A stretch of DNA of 8,920 nucleotides from contig JAJECR010000118.1 of the NCBI GenBank assembly GCA_022821935.1, forward strand, positions 1-8,920, in the 5' to 3' direction. Position numbers and translations under genes: made by a program. Source of the DNA: Candidatus Latescibacterota bacterium. GTDB lineage: Bacteria > JAAXHH01. Position 1 is the first letter of the stretch. Each line of letters starts with the position of its first letter. This document shows, one piece after another, positions 1-6,639 of this stretch. Below the pieces are notes generated by a model that searched no databases, was not told where the DNA came from, and saw only the letters and a list, made by a program, of their open reading frames with translations.

Positions 1-651
1 ATCATCGGTCCCGACAACATGAACCCGTCCACCATCACCGCCCTGGGCATGACGAACGCTTTCGCCCGGAACTGGCGAACTTTCACGATGATCGGGCTGT
101 CCCACGCCGCCTACCTGAAGCGCTGGATGGCGCCGGCCACCCGGCACCTGTTTCCGTGGATCTGCCTGGCCTTCGCCGCCAGCGTCGTCGCCTCCCTCTA
201 CTACTATATCAGCGCGGGTTACGCCGAGGGCGCCGACAATCTCCTTTCCAAGCCCGGCGATCTGGTGCCCTTCTTCTACAACACGATCATGACGTGGAAC
301 AGCAGCGCGAGCAGCGTTTCGGAACTGGAACTGGTCTTTTTCGGGAATGGCGTCGCCCTGTACATGCTCATGATCCTCGGGCGCTACCTGTTCCTCTGGT
401 GGCCGCTTCATCCCATCGGCCTGGTCGCCGTGGCCGCGGACACGGTGCGGTTCATGTTCCTGCCCTTCCTGCTGGCCTGGCTCATCCAGGTGATCCTGCT
501 TCGCCTGGGCGGCGGGGCGCTCTACCGAAAGGCGCAGCCGCTCTTTCTCGGCGTCCTGGTGGGGTATGTCGTGGGCATGGCCCTTTCGTTCCTGGTGGAC
601 AGCCTGTGGTTCCCGGCCACGCCGCACCAGTTCGAATCCTTCATCAACTAA
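1..651 (+). CDS. C-terminal part of DUF6785/DUF6784-like polytopic membrane protein (5' truncated by window edge)
   Basis: The frame is open from base 1, so an internal ATG at 19 is not taken as the start; this is the last 216 residues of a longer protein. It has about four hydrophobic segments (roughly residues 51-70, 118-135, 138-165 and 180-202 of the visible part). It is a clear paralogue of the 664-residue protein at 4603-6597. Shared blocks, in the same order, are NAFARNWRTF (nt 55-84) against NAYARNWRTL, WWPLHPIG (nt 397-420) against WWSLHPIG, a common LYRKA, and a final helix ending in WFP. By that alignment about two thirds of the gene lies upstream of the window. The family has no established function that I know of; many membrane segments and a sulfatase neighbour suggest a transporter. 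Family membership is well supported, function is inference. Confidence 0.85.
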   Translation: MIGPDNMNPSTITALGMTNAFARNWRTFTMIGLSHAAYLKRWMAPATRHLFPWICLAFAASVVASLYYYISAGYAEGADNLLSKPGDLVPFFYNTIMTWNSSASSVSELELVFFGNGVALYMLMILGRYLFLWWPLHPIGLVAVAADTVRFMFLPFLLAWLIQVILLRLGGGALYRKAQPLFLGVLVGYVVGMALSFLVDSLWFPATPHQFESFIN

Positions 652-673
652 GCCGCGTCCGGGATCACTTTCG

Positions 674-712
674 GCGCGTTTACATACAAGTGCGTACATA
701 AATCAGCGCGTT
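674..712. promoter_or_regulatory. possible operator: paired direct repeats and imperfect dyad upstream of sulfatase 1
   Basis: In the 121-bp gap between the membrane-protein gene and sulfatase 1, TACATA occurs at 681-686 and 695-700, flanked by two copies of GCGCGTT (674-680 and 706-712). The core 679-702 is also an imperfect dyad of the form TTTAnnTAC-N6-GTAnnTAAA. Such an arrangement could bind a dimeric regulator. The best nearby promoter element is weak: TG-C-TAACAT at 725-733, an extended -10-like sequence with no good -35. The repeats are visible; the regulatory role is a guess. Confidence 0.25.
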
Positions 713-772
713 CGTAATCAAGTGTGCTAACATAGCGATCGGGACCAACCCGAACCCAACCAGGACAGCATC

Positions 773-2134
773 ATGGCAAAACACACACGCCCCAACCTCC
801 TGTTCATCATGGACGACCAGCACCGCCACGACTACCTGTCTGGCGCGGGAGCGTCCTTCGTACGCACGCCGAACCTGGACCGGCTGGCGGAGCGCGGGAT
901 CCGGTTTACGCAGTGCATTACCAACGCCCCGGTCTGCGCCCCCGCCCGCATCGGCCTGGCCAGCGGCTACCAGCCCGCCCGGCTGGGATGCCTGGACAAC
1001 AACTGCTATCTGCCCCGGCACGTCACGCCCTACTATGTCCGCCTGCGGGACGCGGGGTACCGGGTCGGGTGCGTGGGCAAGCTGGATCTGGCCAAGCCCG
1101 ATCCCTACAACGGACGCCACGGCGACCGGCCACGGGTATACGGATGGGGATTCACCCATCCCGTGGAATGCGAGGGCAAGATGCACGCGGGCATGGCCGA
1201 CGAACCGCGGGGACCCTACGGTTTCTGGTTGCAGGAGCAGGGACTCTTCGAACGCTTCCGGGCGGATTACAAAGACCGTGAAGCGAAGGGTTGGAACCAG
1301 GGAGCCGCCCACGACTCGGTCCTGCCCACCGAGGCTTTCGAAGACGCTTACATCGGCCGCCGCGCCGTGGAATGGATCGACACCGTGCTCGACGATTACC
1401 CGTGGCACCTCTTCGTGAGTTTCGTGGGGCCCCACAATCCCTTCGATCCGCCAGAGGAATACGCCGAACGGTACCGGGACGCGGCCGTGCCGCCTGCCGT
1501 GCGCAGCGGGCATGACGGGAAGCCGGGCTGGGTCAACGCCCGCCGGCGCAACCTCTCCGATGACGAGGTGGCCGTCACGCGCAGACAGTACTGCGCGGCT
1601 ATCGATGTGATCGACGACCAGGTGGGACAGATCATCGATGCCGTGGAACGGCGGGGCATGTCCGACGACACCATCCTCGTTTTCGCCAGCGACCACGGCG
1701 AAATGCTAGGCGACCACGGCCTGTATACCAAGTCCGTACCCTACGAAGCGGCCCTGCGGGTACCCCTCGTTGCCGCCGGACCCGGCATACCGGGCGGGCG
1801 GACTTCCGGCGCCCTCGTGGAGTTGATCGACATAAACCCCACGTTATGCGCCCTGGCGGGTCTGCCTGCCCAGGAGGGGATCGATGCGAGAGATTTCGGC
1901 GCCTTGCTGACCGGCGAACGTTTGACCCACCGCGAGGATGCGGCCAGTGCGCTTCGCCAGTTCAGGCTGATACGTACGGCGGAGCATAAGCTGATTGCCC
2001 ACGAGACGGGCGAGACGGAACTATACGACCTGGAGGAAGATCCCGACGAGCGGAAGAACGTGGCGGCCGAGCGGCCGGACGCCGTACAGGCATTGCGAAG
2101 GCGGTTGCGCCAGCGGTTTCACTTTCCGCCCTGA
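773..2134 (+). CDS. sulfatase-family hydrolase (Cys-type, formylglycine-dependent), sulfatase 1
   Basis: This 453-residue member of the sulfatase superfamily would hydrolyse a sulfate ester, or possibly a phosphate or phosphonate ester, as the family includes phosphonate monoester hydrolases. The signature C-x-P-x-R is CAPAR at residues 55-59, within an 11-residue motif ending in G65; C55 would be converted to formylglycine. Likely metal ligands are D14/D15 (MDDQ) near the N-terminus and D307/H308 (SDHGE). H221 (GPHNPFDPP) and K320 match other active-site positions. The usual GKWH is GKLDL here, with D105 in place of His. The C-terminal LYDLEEDPDERKNVA is the standard sulfatase ending. No signal peptide is visible, so it is probably cytoplasmic. 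AGGA at 762-765 lies 7 nt before the ATG. The 3' end overlaps the convergent dioxygenase gene by 16 bp. Substrate unknown. Confidence 0.93.
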   Translation: MAKHTRPNLLFIMDDQHRHDYLSGAGASFVRTPNLDRLAERGIRFTQCITNAPVCAPARIGLASGYQPARLGCLDNNCYLPRHVTPYYVRLRDAGYRVGCVGKLDLAKPDPYNGRHGDRPRVYGWGFTHPVECEGKMHAGMADEPRGPYGFWLQEQGLFERFRADYKDREAKGWNQGAAHDSVLPTEAFEDAYIGRRAVEWIDTVLDDYPWHLFVSFVGPHNPFDPPEEYAERYRDAAVPPAVRSGHDGKPGWVNARRRNLSDDEVAVTRRQYCAAIDVIDDQVGQIIDAVERRGMSDDTILVFASDHGEMLGDHGLYTKSVPYEAALRVPLVAAGPGIPGGRTSGALVELIDINPTLCALAGLPAQEGIDARDFGALLTGERLTHREDAASALRQFRLIRTAEHKLIAHETGETELYDLEEDPDERKNVAAERPDAVQALRRRLRQRFHFPP

Positions 2135-2970
2135 CCGGGCTGGCGGTAAGGCGCTCCCTCGGGCGAGGCGTGTTGCGGCCACACGATCTGCCTGCGTTCG
2201 GGCGTCAGTCGTTCCAGCAGTTCGGGCGAGGCCTGGTACCCGTGGCGGAAGTTCCCCCAGGACGGACCGTACCGGTAGACCACGATGCGACGCGTGCCCG
2301 CATTGCGCCGCATGGCCGAACCGTGCGATATACCGTCCACGAACAGCAGGGCGTCCCCGGCCTCCATGAACAGTTCCACGGAACCGGTGATCCCTTCCAC
2401 CGAGGCGCCTTTGGGTTTCATGGCGTGCCGGGCGAAATCTGGATGGGTGAAGTTGGACTTGTGACTGCCGGGGATGACCATGGTGCCGCCGTCCCCCGGA
2501 CCGATATCGGTCAGAGCCATCAGCACGTTGATCTGCCCGCACATGAACCGGCCGCCGTGGTAGCGGAATCCATTGCGCATGATGGGCGGAAATCCCCCGG
2601 AATGCAGGCCAATCGCTTCTCCAGGCTCCCGGAAATTGGCGAAGTTCTCGTCGATGAACAACGGGCCGTGGGCGTAGTCGAAGGTGCCCTCTCCCCCCAC
2701 GAAGTATTTGAGCCGATCGATCCAGGACGGATGATCGATCAGGGCCTCGAAAGGCGCGCCCGCCTCGTAGATCTGCTGCAGGTTGAGCCCATCGACCGTG
2801 CCATAGGTATGGGCGTGCACGTATCCGTGCCATTCGCCTGGTGACAGGGGCGGGATTTCGTCCAGGCAGGCGTTCAGCTCCGCCACCTCGGAGCCGGAGA
2901 GGGCCTGCTTCAAATGAAGAAAGCCCTGCAGGTCGAAGAGATAGATATCCAGATCGTCGGGTTTGCTCAT
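2119..2970 (-). CDS. phytanoyl-CoA dioxygenase (PhyH)-family Fe(II)/2-oxoglutarate oxygenase
   Basis: This 283-residue protein has PhyH-family features in order: an N-terminal GFLHL segment followed by a helix; the first metal-binding region LHSGGF (residues 122-127); the strand and loop ALTDIGPGDGGTMVIPGSHK (152-171), very typical of the family; AGDALLF (204-210); and the second His in SHGS (H216) followed by N223 and the 2-oxoglutarate-binding Arg region R227/R228. Such enzymes hydroxylate small organic molecules using Fe(II), O2 and 2-oxoglutarate. The usual H-x-D is H123-S-G125 here, so the carboxylate ligand is missing from its expected place. The ATG at 2968-2970 is chosen because an in-frame TAG lies just upstream (2977-2979); no clear Shine-Dalgarno sequence precedes it. 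It lies between the two sulfatases on the opposite strand, divergent from sulfatase 2 and overlapping the end of sulfatase 1. Soluble; substrate unknown. Confidence 0.9.
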   Translation of the reverse strand: MSKPDDLDIYLFDLQGFLHLKQALSGSEVAELNACLDEIPPLSPGEWHGYVHAHTYGTVDGLNLQQIYEAGAPFEALIDHPSWIDRLKYFVGGEGTFDYAHGPLFIDENFANFREPGEAIGLHSGGFPPIMRNGFRYHGGRFMCGQINVLMALTDIGPGDGGTMVIPGSHKSNFTHPDFARHAMKPKGASVEGITGSVELFMEAGDALLFVDGISHGSAMRRNAGTRRIVVYRYGPSWGNFRHGYQASPELLERLTPERRQIVWPQHASPEGAPYRQPGQGGK

Positions 2971-3020
2971 GAGATTGCACTATTCATCACTGGTAAATCC
3001 TGTTGATTTGTCCTGCTCGA

Positions 3021-3049
3021 TTCGTTACTCTCTTGACCGGAAATATAGT
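3021..3049 (+). promoter_or_regulatory. weak plus-strand promoter candidate for the sulfatase 2 leader
   Basis: TATAGT at 3044-3049 matches five of six bases of a -10 box. At 17-bp spacing the -35 position holds TTCGTT, a poor match. Initiation near 3056 would place the hairpin at 3077-3113 within the untranslated leader of sulfatase 2, about 100 nt before its ATG. It overlaps the minus-strand -10 candidate. Bacteria of the suspected phyla need not use E. coli-like promoters, so this is weakly supported. Confidence 0.2.
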
Positions 3050-3070
3050 ACGCCAGCCATCGGCACACAA
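3042..3070 (-). promoter_or_regulatory. minus-strand promoter candidate for the PhyH gene
   Basis: Read on the minus strand, TTGTGT (3070-3065) is followed after 17 bp by TATATT (3047-3042), a five-of-six match to a sigma70-type -10. Transcription would start near 3035, giving a leader of about 65 nt before the ATG at 2970. It lies in the only AT-rich part of the divergent intergenic region and overlaps the plus-strand -10 candidate at 3044-3049, so the two directions might compete for polymerase. Confidence 0.35.
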
Positions 3071-3076
3071 CCCAAT

Positions 3077-3113
3077 AAGCCCCGGTAGCCACACTGCTAC
3101 CGGCCGGCTTTTT
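3077..3113 (+). terminator. intrinsic-terminator-like hairpin between divergent genes, upstream of sulfatase 2
   Basis: A perfect 8-bp stem, CCGGTAGC (3082-3089) with GCTACCGG (3096-3103), closes a 6-nt loop. The stem can extend by AAGCC (3077-3081) pairing with GGCTT (3106-3110) across a 2-nt bulge. A run of five T (3109-3113) follows directly. This is the classic form of a Rho-independent terminator on the plus strand. No plus-strand gene ends just before it: the gene to the left is the minus-strand dioxygenase. It could stop read-through from sulfatase 1 across the antisense of the PhyH gene, end a short RNA, or act as an attenuator in the sulfatase 2 leader. The minus-strand flank (GGCTTATT) is less T-rich. 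Confidence 0.7.
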
Positions 3114-3154
3114 CATCCCGAAACGCCCGCGGAAGCCAGGACGAGGTAACCTGA

Positions 3155-4525
3155 ATGAAGGCCGCTTCACCGCCCAATGTGCTGATCGTGCTGAGTGATC
3201 AACTGCGGCGGCAGGCCCTGTCCACCTACGGCGATCCGAACATCGTAACCCCCCACGTCGACGCCCTGGCCGTCCGGGGCGTGCGCTTCGAAAATGCCAG
3301 TTCGACCTGTCCTATCTGCGTCCCTTTCCGCTTCACTTTCATGACCGGCCTGTACGCCCACGACCGGAAGGTCCCCGCGATCGAGTACAGGATGTCTCCG
3401 GCGGAACGGACCCTGGCCGACGAATTCAACGAGGCGGGCTACGAGACGATCTACACGGGGAAATGGCATCTCGATGGCGGTCACGGGCGCATGGGGTCTG
3501 CCGTCCAGTGCGGACGGACACCCGTGAAGAAAGCCTACCGGGGCCGCTGGCAGAAATGGCTGGGTTTCGAGCTTAGAAACGGCCCTTTCGACACCTTCTA
3601 TTTCGAAGACGACGACCCGACGCCCAGGCCCGTCGACGGGTACCAGACAGACGGACTCTTCGACCTTGCCATGGACTACCTCGAGCACCGGGACCCGTCC
3701 CGTCCATTCTGCGCGGTGATCTCCGTGGAACCGCCTCACGATCCCTTCGAGGCGCCGGAGTCCCTGCAGCGCACCTGGGAGGCGATGGACATCGTCCTGC
3801 CGCCTAACGTCGATGCCGCCGATGCCGAGGCGATGGAGCGGGTGATGCTCAACCGGAAGCGGTACTACGCCATGGTCGAGAACCTGGACTGGAACATTGG
3901 CCGGCTGGGGGCCTTTCTGCTGCGTAGCGGTCTACATGGGGAGACCGTTGTCCTGTTCCTGTCCGATCACGGAGAACTCGGCGGTGCCCACGGCCTCCGG
4001 GGGAAGCAGTGGCCCTATGAGGAATCCACGGGGATCCCGCTCATCGTGGCGGACCCCCGTCACCCGGACCGGGCCGGCGCCGTGATCGAGGATCCCGTCT
4101 CCACCGAGGACCTGTTTCCCACTATCCTGGGTCTGGCCGGACTGAAGCCGCGTGACGCCCTGCCCGGCGAGAACCTGGCCCCGCTGATCCACGGAAACGT
4201 CGGCCGGCTGGAAAGAGAGGGTGTTATGCTCGAGTTCATTGCCGAACAGCGCCAGGGAGTGGCCTTCCACGACTGGGTCTGGCGCGGGTTCCGGTCCGCC
4301 CGGTACAAGTACACTGTCCGCGGGGACAACCACGGCGGTGGCCCCTGGCAGTTCTTCGACCTGGAGAATGATCCCTGGGAGCAGCACAACCTGCTGGAGG
4401 ATCCGGCTTACAGGGAGGAAATCGTGCGGCACCACGATCTCCTCCTGAACAGGATGCGCGAAACGGACGACCACTTCGTCCTCCTTCCGGCATTCGGCCG
4501 GGAAGGTCTGAACACCTGGGATTAG
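3155..4525 (+). CDS. sulfatase-family hydrolase (Cys-type, formylglycine-dependent), sulfatase 2
   Basis: This 456-residue sulfatase-superfamily enzyme has the complete set of usual motifs: SDQ with D15 as metal ligand; C-x-P-x-R as CVPFR at 55-59 within ICVPFRFTFMTG, C55 being the formylglycine precursor; GKWH at 102-105; PPHDPF with H195; SDHGE with D271/H272; K284; and the C-terminal FFDLENDPWEQHNLL. The single Asp at the N-terminal metal site plus a DH pair resembles the phosphonate monoester hydrolase branch as well as true sulfatases, so the ester type is open. There is no signal peptide. The ATG follows GAGG (3143-3146) by 8 nt. It is only distantly similar to sulfatase 1 outside the motifs, so the two probably act on different positions or substrates rather than being a recent duplication. 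It lies 77 bp upstream of the membrane-protein gene, a likely co-transcribed pair. Confidence 0.94.
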   Translation: MKAASPPNVLIVLSDQLRRQALSTYGDPNIVTPHVDALAVRGVRFENASSTCPICVPFRFTFMTGLYAHDRKVPAIEYRMSPAERTLADEFNEAGYETIYTGKWHLDGGHGRMGSAVQCGRTPVKKAYRGRWQKWLGFELRNGPFDTFYFEDDDPTPRPVDGYQTDGLFDLAMDYLEHRDPSRPFCAVISVEPPHDPFEAPESLQRTWEAMDIVLPPNVDAADAEAMERVMLNRKRYYAMVENLDWNIGRLGAFLLRSGLHGETVVLFLSDHGELGGAHGLRGKQWPYEESTGIPLIVADPRHPDRAGAVIEDPVSTEDLFPTILGLAGLKPRDALPGENLAPLIHGNVGRLEREGVMLEFIAEQRQGVAFHDWVWRGFRSARYKYTVRGDNHGGGPWQFFDLENDPWEQHNLLEDPAYREEIVRHHDLLLNRMRETDDHFVLLPAFGREGLNTWD

Positions 4526-4530
4526 CATAA

Positions 4531-4549
4531 TCGGCCCTGGAATGGCCGA
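4531..4549. other. small hairpin between sulfatase 2 and the membrane-protein gene
   Basis: TCGGCC (4531-4536) and GGCCGA (4544-4549) can form a 6-bp stem with a 7-nt loop, starting 6 nt after the sulfatase 2 stop. No T-run follows, so it is not an efficient intrinsic terminator. It could serve as an mRNA processing or 3'-protection element, or mean nothing. Confidence 0.3.
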
Positions 4550-4602
4550 AATACGGGATCCTCCGCGACAGCGCCGTAAGGCCATAACTATCCGGATTTA
4601 CC

Positions 4603-6597
4603 ATGTCCACTACCAGCACGACGCCCCCGCATACGGGTAAAGACCAAGGCGGAGATTCCGCGGCGACCCTCACGTCGGGGATAACCAAAAAGTCGTTGTT
4701 CATCGGCGTGGTCATGTCCGTCCTGCTGAACATATGGACACTCCACGCCGCATACGTCACCGGTTCGTCCTACATCAGCCTGACCCACCTGCCCGTCGCA
4801 GCGCTCTTTCCCTTTCTGCTGGTCCTTCTCGTCTTCAATCCCCTGTTGAGGACATTCTGGCCGGCCCAGGTGCTGAACCGGAACGAACTCATCGTGGTTT
4901 TCTTCCTGGTCTTCACGGCGTCCACGATACCCGCCTGGCCCTTCAGTTCCTACTGGATCTCGGCCATTACCTCGCCCCACTACTACGCCACGACGGAGAA
5001 CCAATGGGCCGAACTTTTCTTCCAGTACCTGCCTTCGTGGCTCATCGTGGCTAACGAGGACCGTGCCATATCCTGGTTTTTTGAGGGTGTTCCCGAGAGC
5101 AGACCCTCGTTCCTGGCCCTCCTCCGGAACGCCTGGATGATACCGCTCTTCTGGTGGATCACCTTCTTCCTCGCGATCTTTGTGGTCGGGGCGTCGGCCA
5201 TGGTCATGTTACGAAAACAGTGGGTGGAGCACGAGAGACTGACTTTCCCGCTGGCGCAGATACCGCTCATCATGATTGAGGAAGGAACCGGGCGCCGGGC
5301 TTTGCCCGCCGTGATGCAGTCGAAGCTGTTCTGGTACGGCTTCGGCATCACGCTGTTCATTTTTCTCTGGAACATCGTAGGGTTCTTCAACTGGGTCAGT
5401 TCGATCCCCATCGGCCCGCTGCACAACTTTCCGCTGGTCCTTGCGCGGTCGTTTCCCGCCATACCCATCCGATTCAACTACCTGGTGGCGGGAGTAGGCT
5501 ACTTCACCAACCTCAATGTACTCTTCAGCATTTGGGTATTCTTCGTCATCATGATCATCCAGCAGGGCATCATGATCCGCCTCGGCGTGCCCAGGGCCTT
5601 CGCAGTCGTGAAGTCTCAGCATTCCGGTGGGTTTCTCGTCTTCTCCCTGTTCGCCCTCTGGGCCGCGCGGCGTCACTTGAAGGACGTGTTCCTGAAAGCG
5701 ATTGGAAAGGCCCCTCACGTGGACGATTCAAGGGAGTTTTTCTCCTACCGCATGGCCGCGCTGGGCGTGCTGGGCGGCGTGACGTACATCGTGTGCTGGC
5801 TTTACGCATCGGGGATGTCCCTGGGCATCATCGCGTTCATGATGGGATCGCTGTTGATCATGTTCGTGGGCGTGACGCGTATCGTGGCGGAAACGGGCAT
5901 CGTTTTCCTGGATCTGCCCTTCGAGACGCACGATTTTACGGTGGCCGTCATCGGATCCGGCAGTATTGGCACGCGGGACCTGACCAATCTGGCCCTGGGC
6001 AATGCCTACGCCCGCAACTGGCGGACCCTCGGCATGTGTTCCATGGGACATATCGCCAAGGTGGACGATGAAATGGGGGGGACCGGCAAGGGGTCGTTCC
6101 GGACGATCACCGCGGTGCTCGCCCTGAGCATCATCGTGGCAGTTGCTTACACGGTGTACCTGGGATATACCCACAGCGGCGCGTCGAATTTCCTGGAACC
6201 TGCCTTCAACACGGGGAGTAAGCTACCTTACGACAATCTCGTGAAGTGGATCAACAACGAGCAGGCGATCACCGGAACGGAATTCTGGTTCATGGCAATC
6301 GGCGGCCTGGTGACGGCGCTGCTGATCCAGGCCCACCACCGGTTCACCTGGTGGTCGCTTCATCCTATCGGGTTCGCCGTGGTCATGACGCCGGGCATGG
6401 TCAGTTCCGTGTTTTCCATCTTCGTAGTCTGGTTCGTCAAGGCCCTGTTGCTGAAGATCGGCGGCATCCAGCTGTACCGTAAGGCCATACCCGCGGTCCT
6501 TGGCATGTTGGTAGCTTTCGTGCTCGGCGTATTCCTGTCCTACGTGGCGGACTGGATATGGTTTCCGCAGGCCGGCCATCCCGTCCAGACCTGGTGA
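4603..6597 (+). CDS. DUF6785/DUF6784-like polytopic membrane protein, putative transporter
   Basis: A 664-residue, very hydrophobic protein with roughly 13 membrane segments (approximately residues 31-53, 64-82, 95-115, 176-203, 243-265, 303-326, 343-356, 384-402, 405-424, 503-525, 562-580, 593-618 and 632-655) after a short polar Ser/Thr-rich N-terminus. The block ERLTFPLAQIPLIM (211-224), NAYARNWRTL (467-476) and WWSLHPIG (from 583) are typical of the large uncharacterised family annotated DUF6785 (N-terminal) and DUF6784 (C-terminal), as I recall it. The helix count and the ERLxxP-type loop recall oligopeptide (OPT) transporters, but I cannot show homology. The start ATG has only a weak GGA (4594-4596) before it. 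It follows a sulfatase and is a paralogue of the truncated protein at 1-651. Transport of the sulfatase substrate is inferred from context alone. Confidence 0.87.
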   Translation: MSTTSTTPPHTGKDQGGDSAATLTSGITKKSLFIGVVMSVLLNIWTLHAAYVTGSSYISLTHLPVAALFPFLLVLLVFNPLLRTFWPAQVLNRNELIVVFFLVFTASTIPAWPFSSYWISAITSPHYYATTENQWAELFFQYLPSWLIVANEDRAISWFFEGVPESRPSFLALLRNAWMIPLFWWITFFLAIFVVGASAMVMLRKQWVEHERLTFPLAQIPLIMIEEGTGRRALPAVMQSKLFWYGFGITLFIFLWNIVGFFNWVSSIPIGPLHNFPLVLARSFPAIPIRFNYLVAGVGYFTNLNVLFSIWVFFVIMIIQQGIMIRLGVPRAFAVVKSQHSGGFLVFSLFALWAARRHLKDVFLKAIGKAPHVDDSREFFSYRMAALGVLGGVTYIVCWLYASGMSLGIIAFMMGSLLIMFVGVTRIVAETGIVFLDLPFETHDFTVAVIGSGSIGTRDLTNLALGNAYARNWRTLGMCSMGHIAKVDDEMGGTGKGSFRTITAVLALSIIVAVAYTVYLGYTHSGASNFLEPAFNTGSKLPYDNLVKWINNEQAITGTEFWFMAIGGLVTALLIQAHHRFTWWSLHPIGFAVVMTPGMVSSVFSIFVVWFVKALLLKIGGIQLYRKAIPAVLGMLVAFVLGVFLSYVADWIWFPQAGHPVQTW

Positions 6598-6639
6598 CCG
6601 GGTTGGCGCCTGTCCAGGTGGAGAGAAAGGGAATTACCC

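Noticed and set aside
652..680. Possible terminator after the first membrane-protein gene.
   Set aside because: Only short, imperfect CG-rich pairings can be drawn and there is just a TTT, so I cannot support a terminator.
739..753. Small hairpin TCGGG-accaa-CCCGA just before the sulfatase 1 ribosome-binding site.
   Set aside because: A 5-bp stem in GC-rich DNA is expected by chance and has no supporting feature.
680..1696. Long minus-strand open frame (338 codons) opposite sulfatase 1.
   Set aside because: It mirrors a well-supported sulfatase with all catalytic motifs. The predicted protein is rich in Val, Gly, Arg, Pro and His with no domain, as expected for the antisense of GC-rich coding DNA.
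2170..2844. Plus-strand open frame of 224 codons opposite the PhyH gene.
   Set aside because: Composition is His/Arg/Gly/Val-rich without any domain; it is the antisense shadow of a real gene.
2021..2980. Minus-strand open frame of 319 codons, longer than the PhyH gene it overlaps.
   Set aside because: Its product is Arg/Gly/Pro-rich with no recognisable motif, whereas the 283-codon frame has clear PhyH motifs.
2967..3170. Small minus-strand frame (67 codons) spanning the whole divergent intergenic region.
   Set aside because: It runs through the terminator hairpin and promoter candidates, overlaps both neighbours, has no recognisable feature and no convincing ribosome-binding site.
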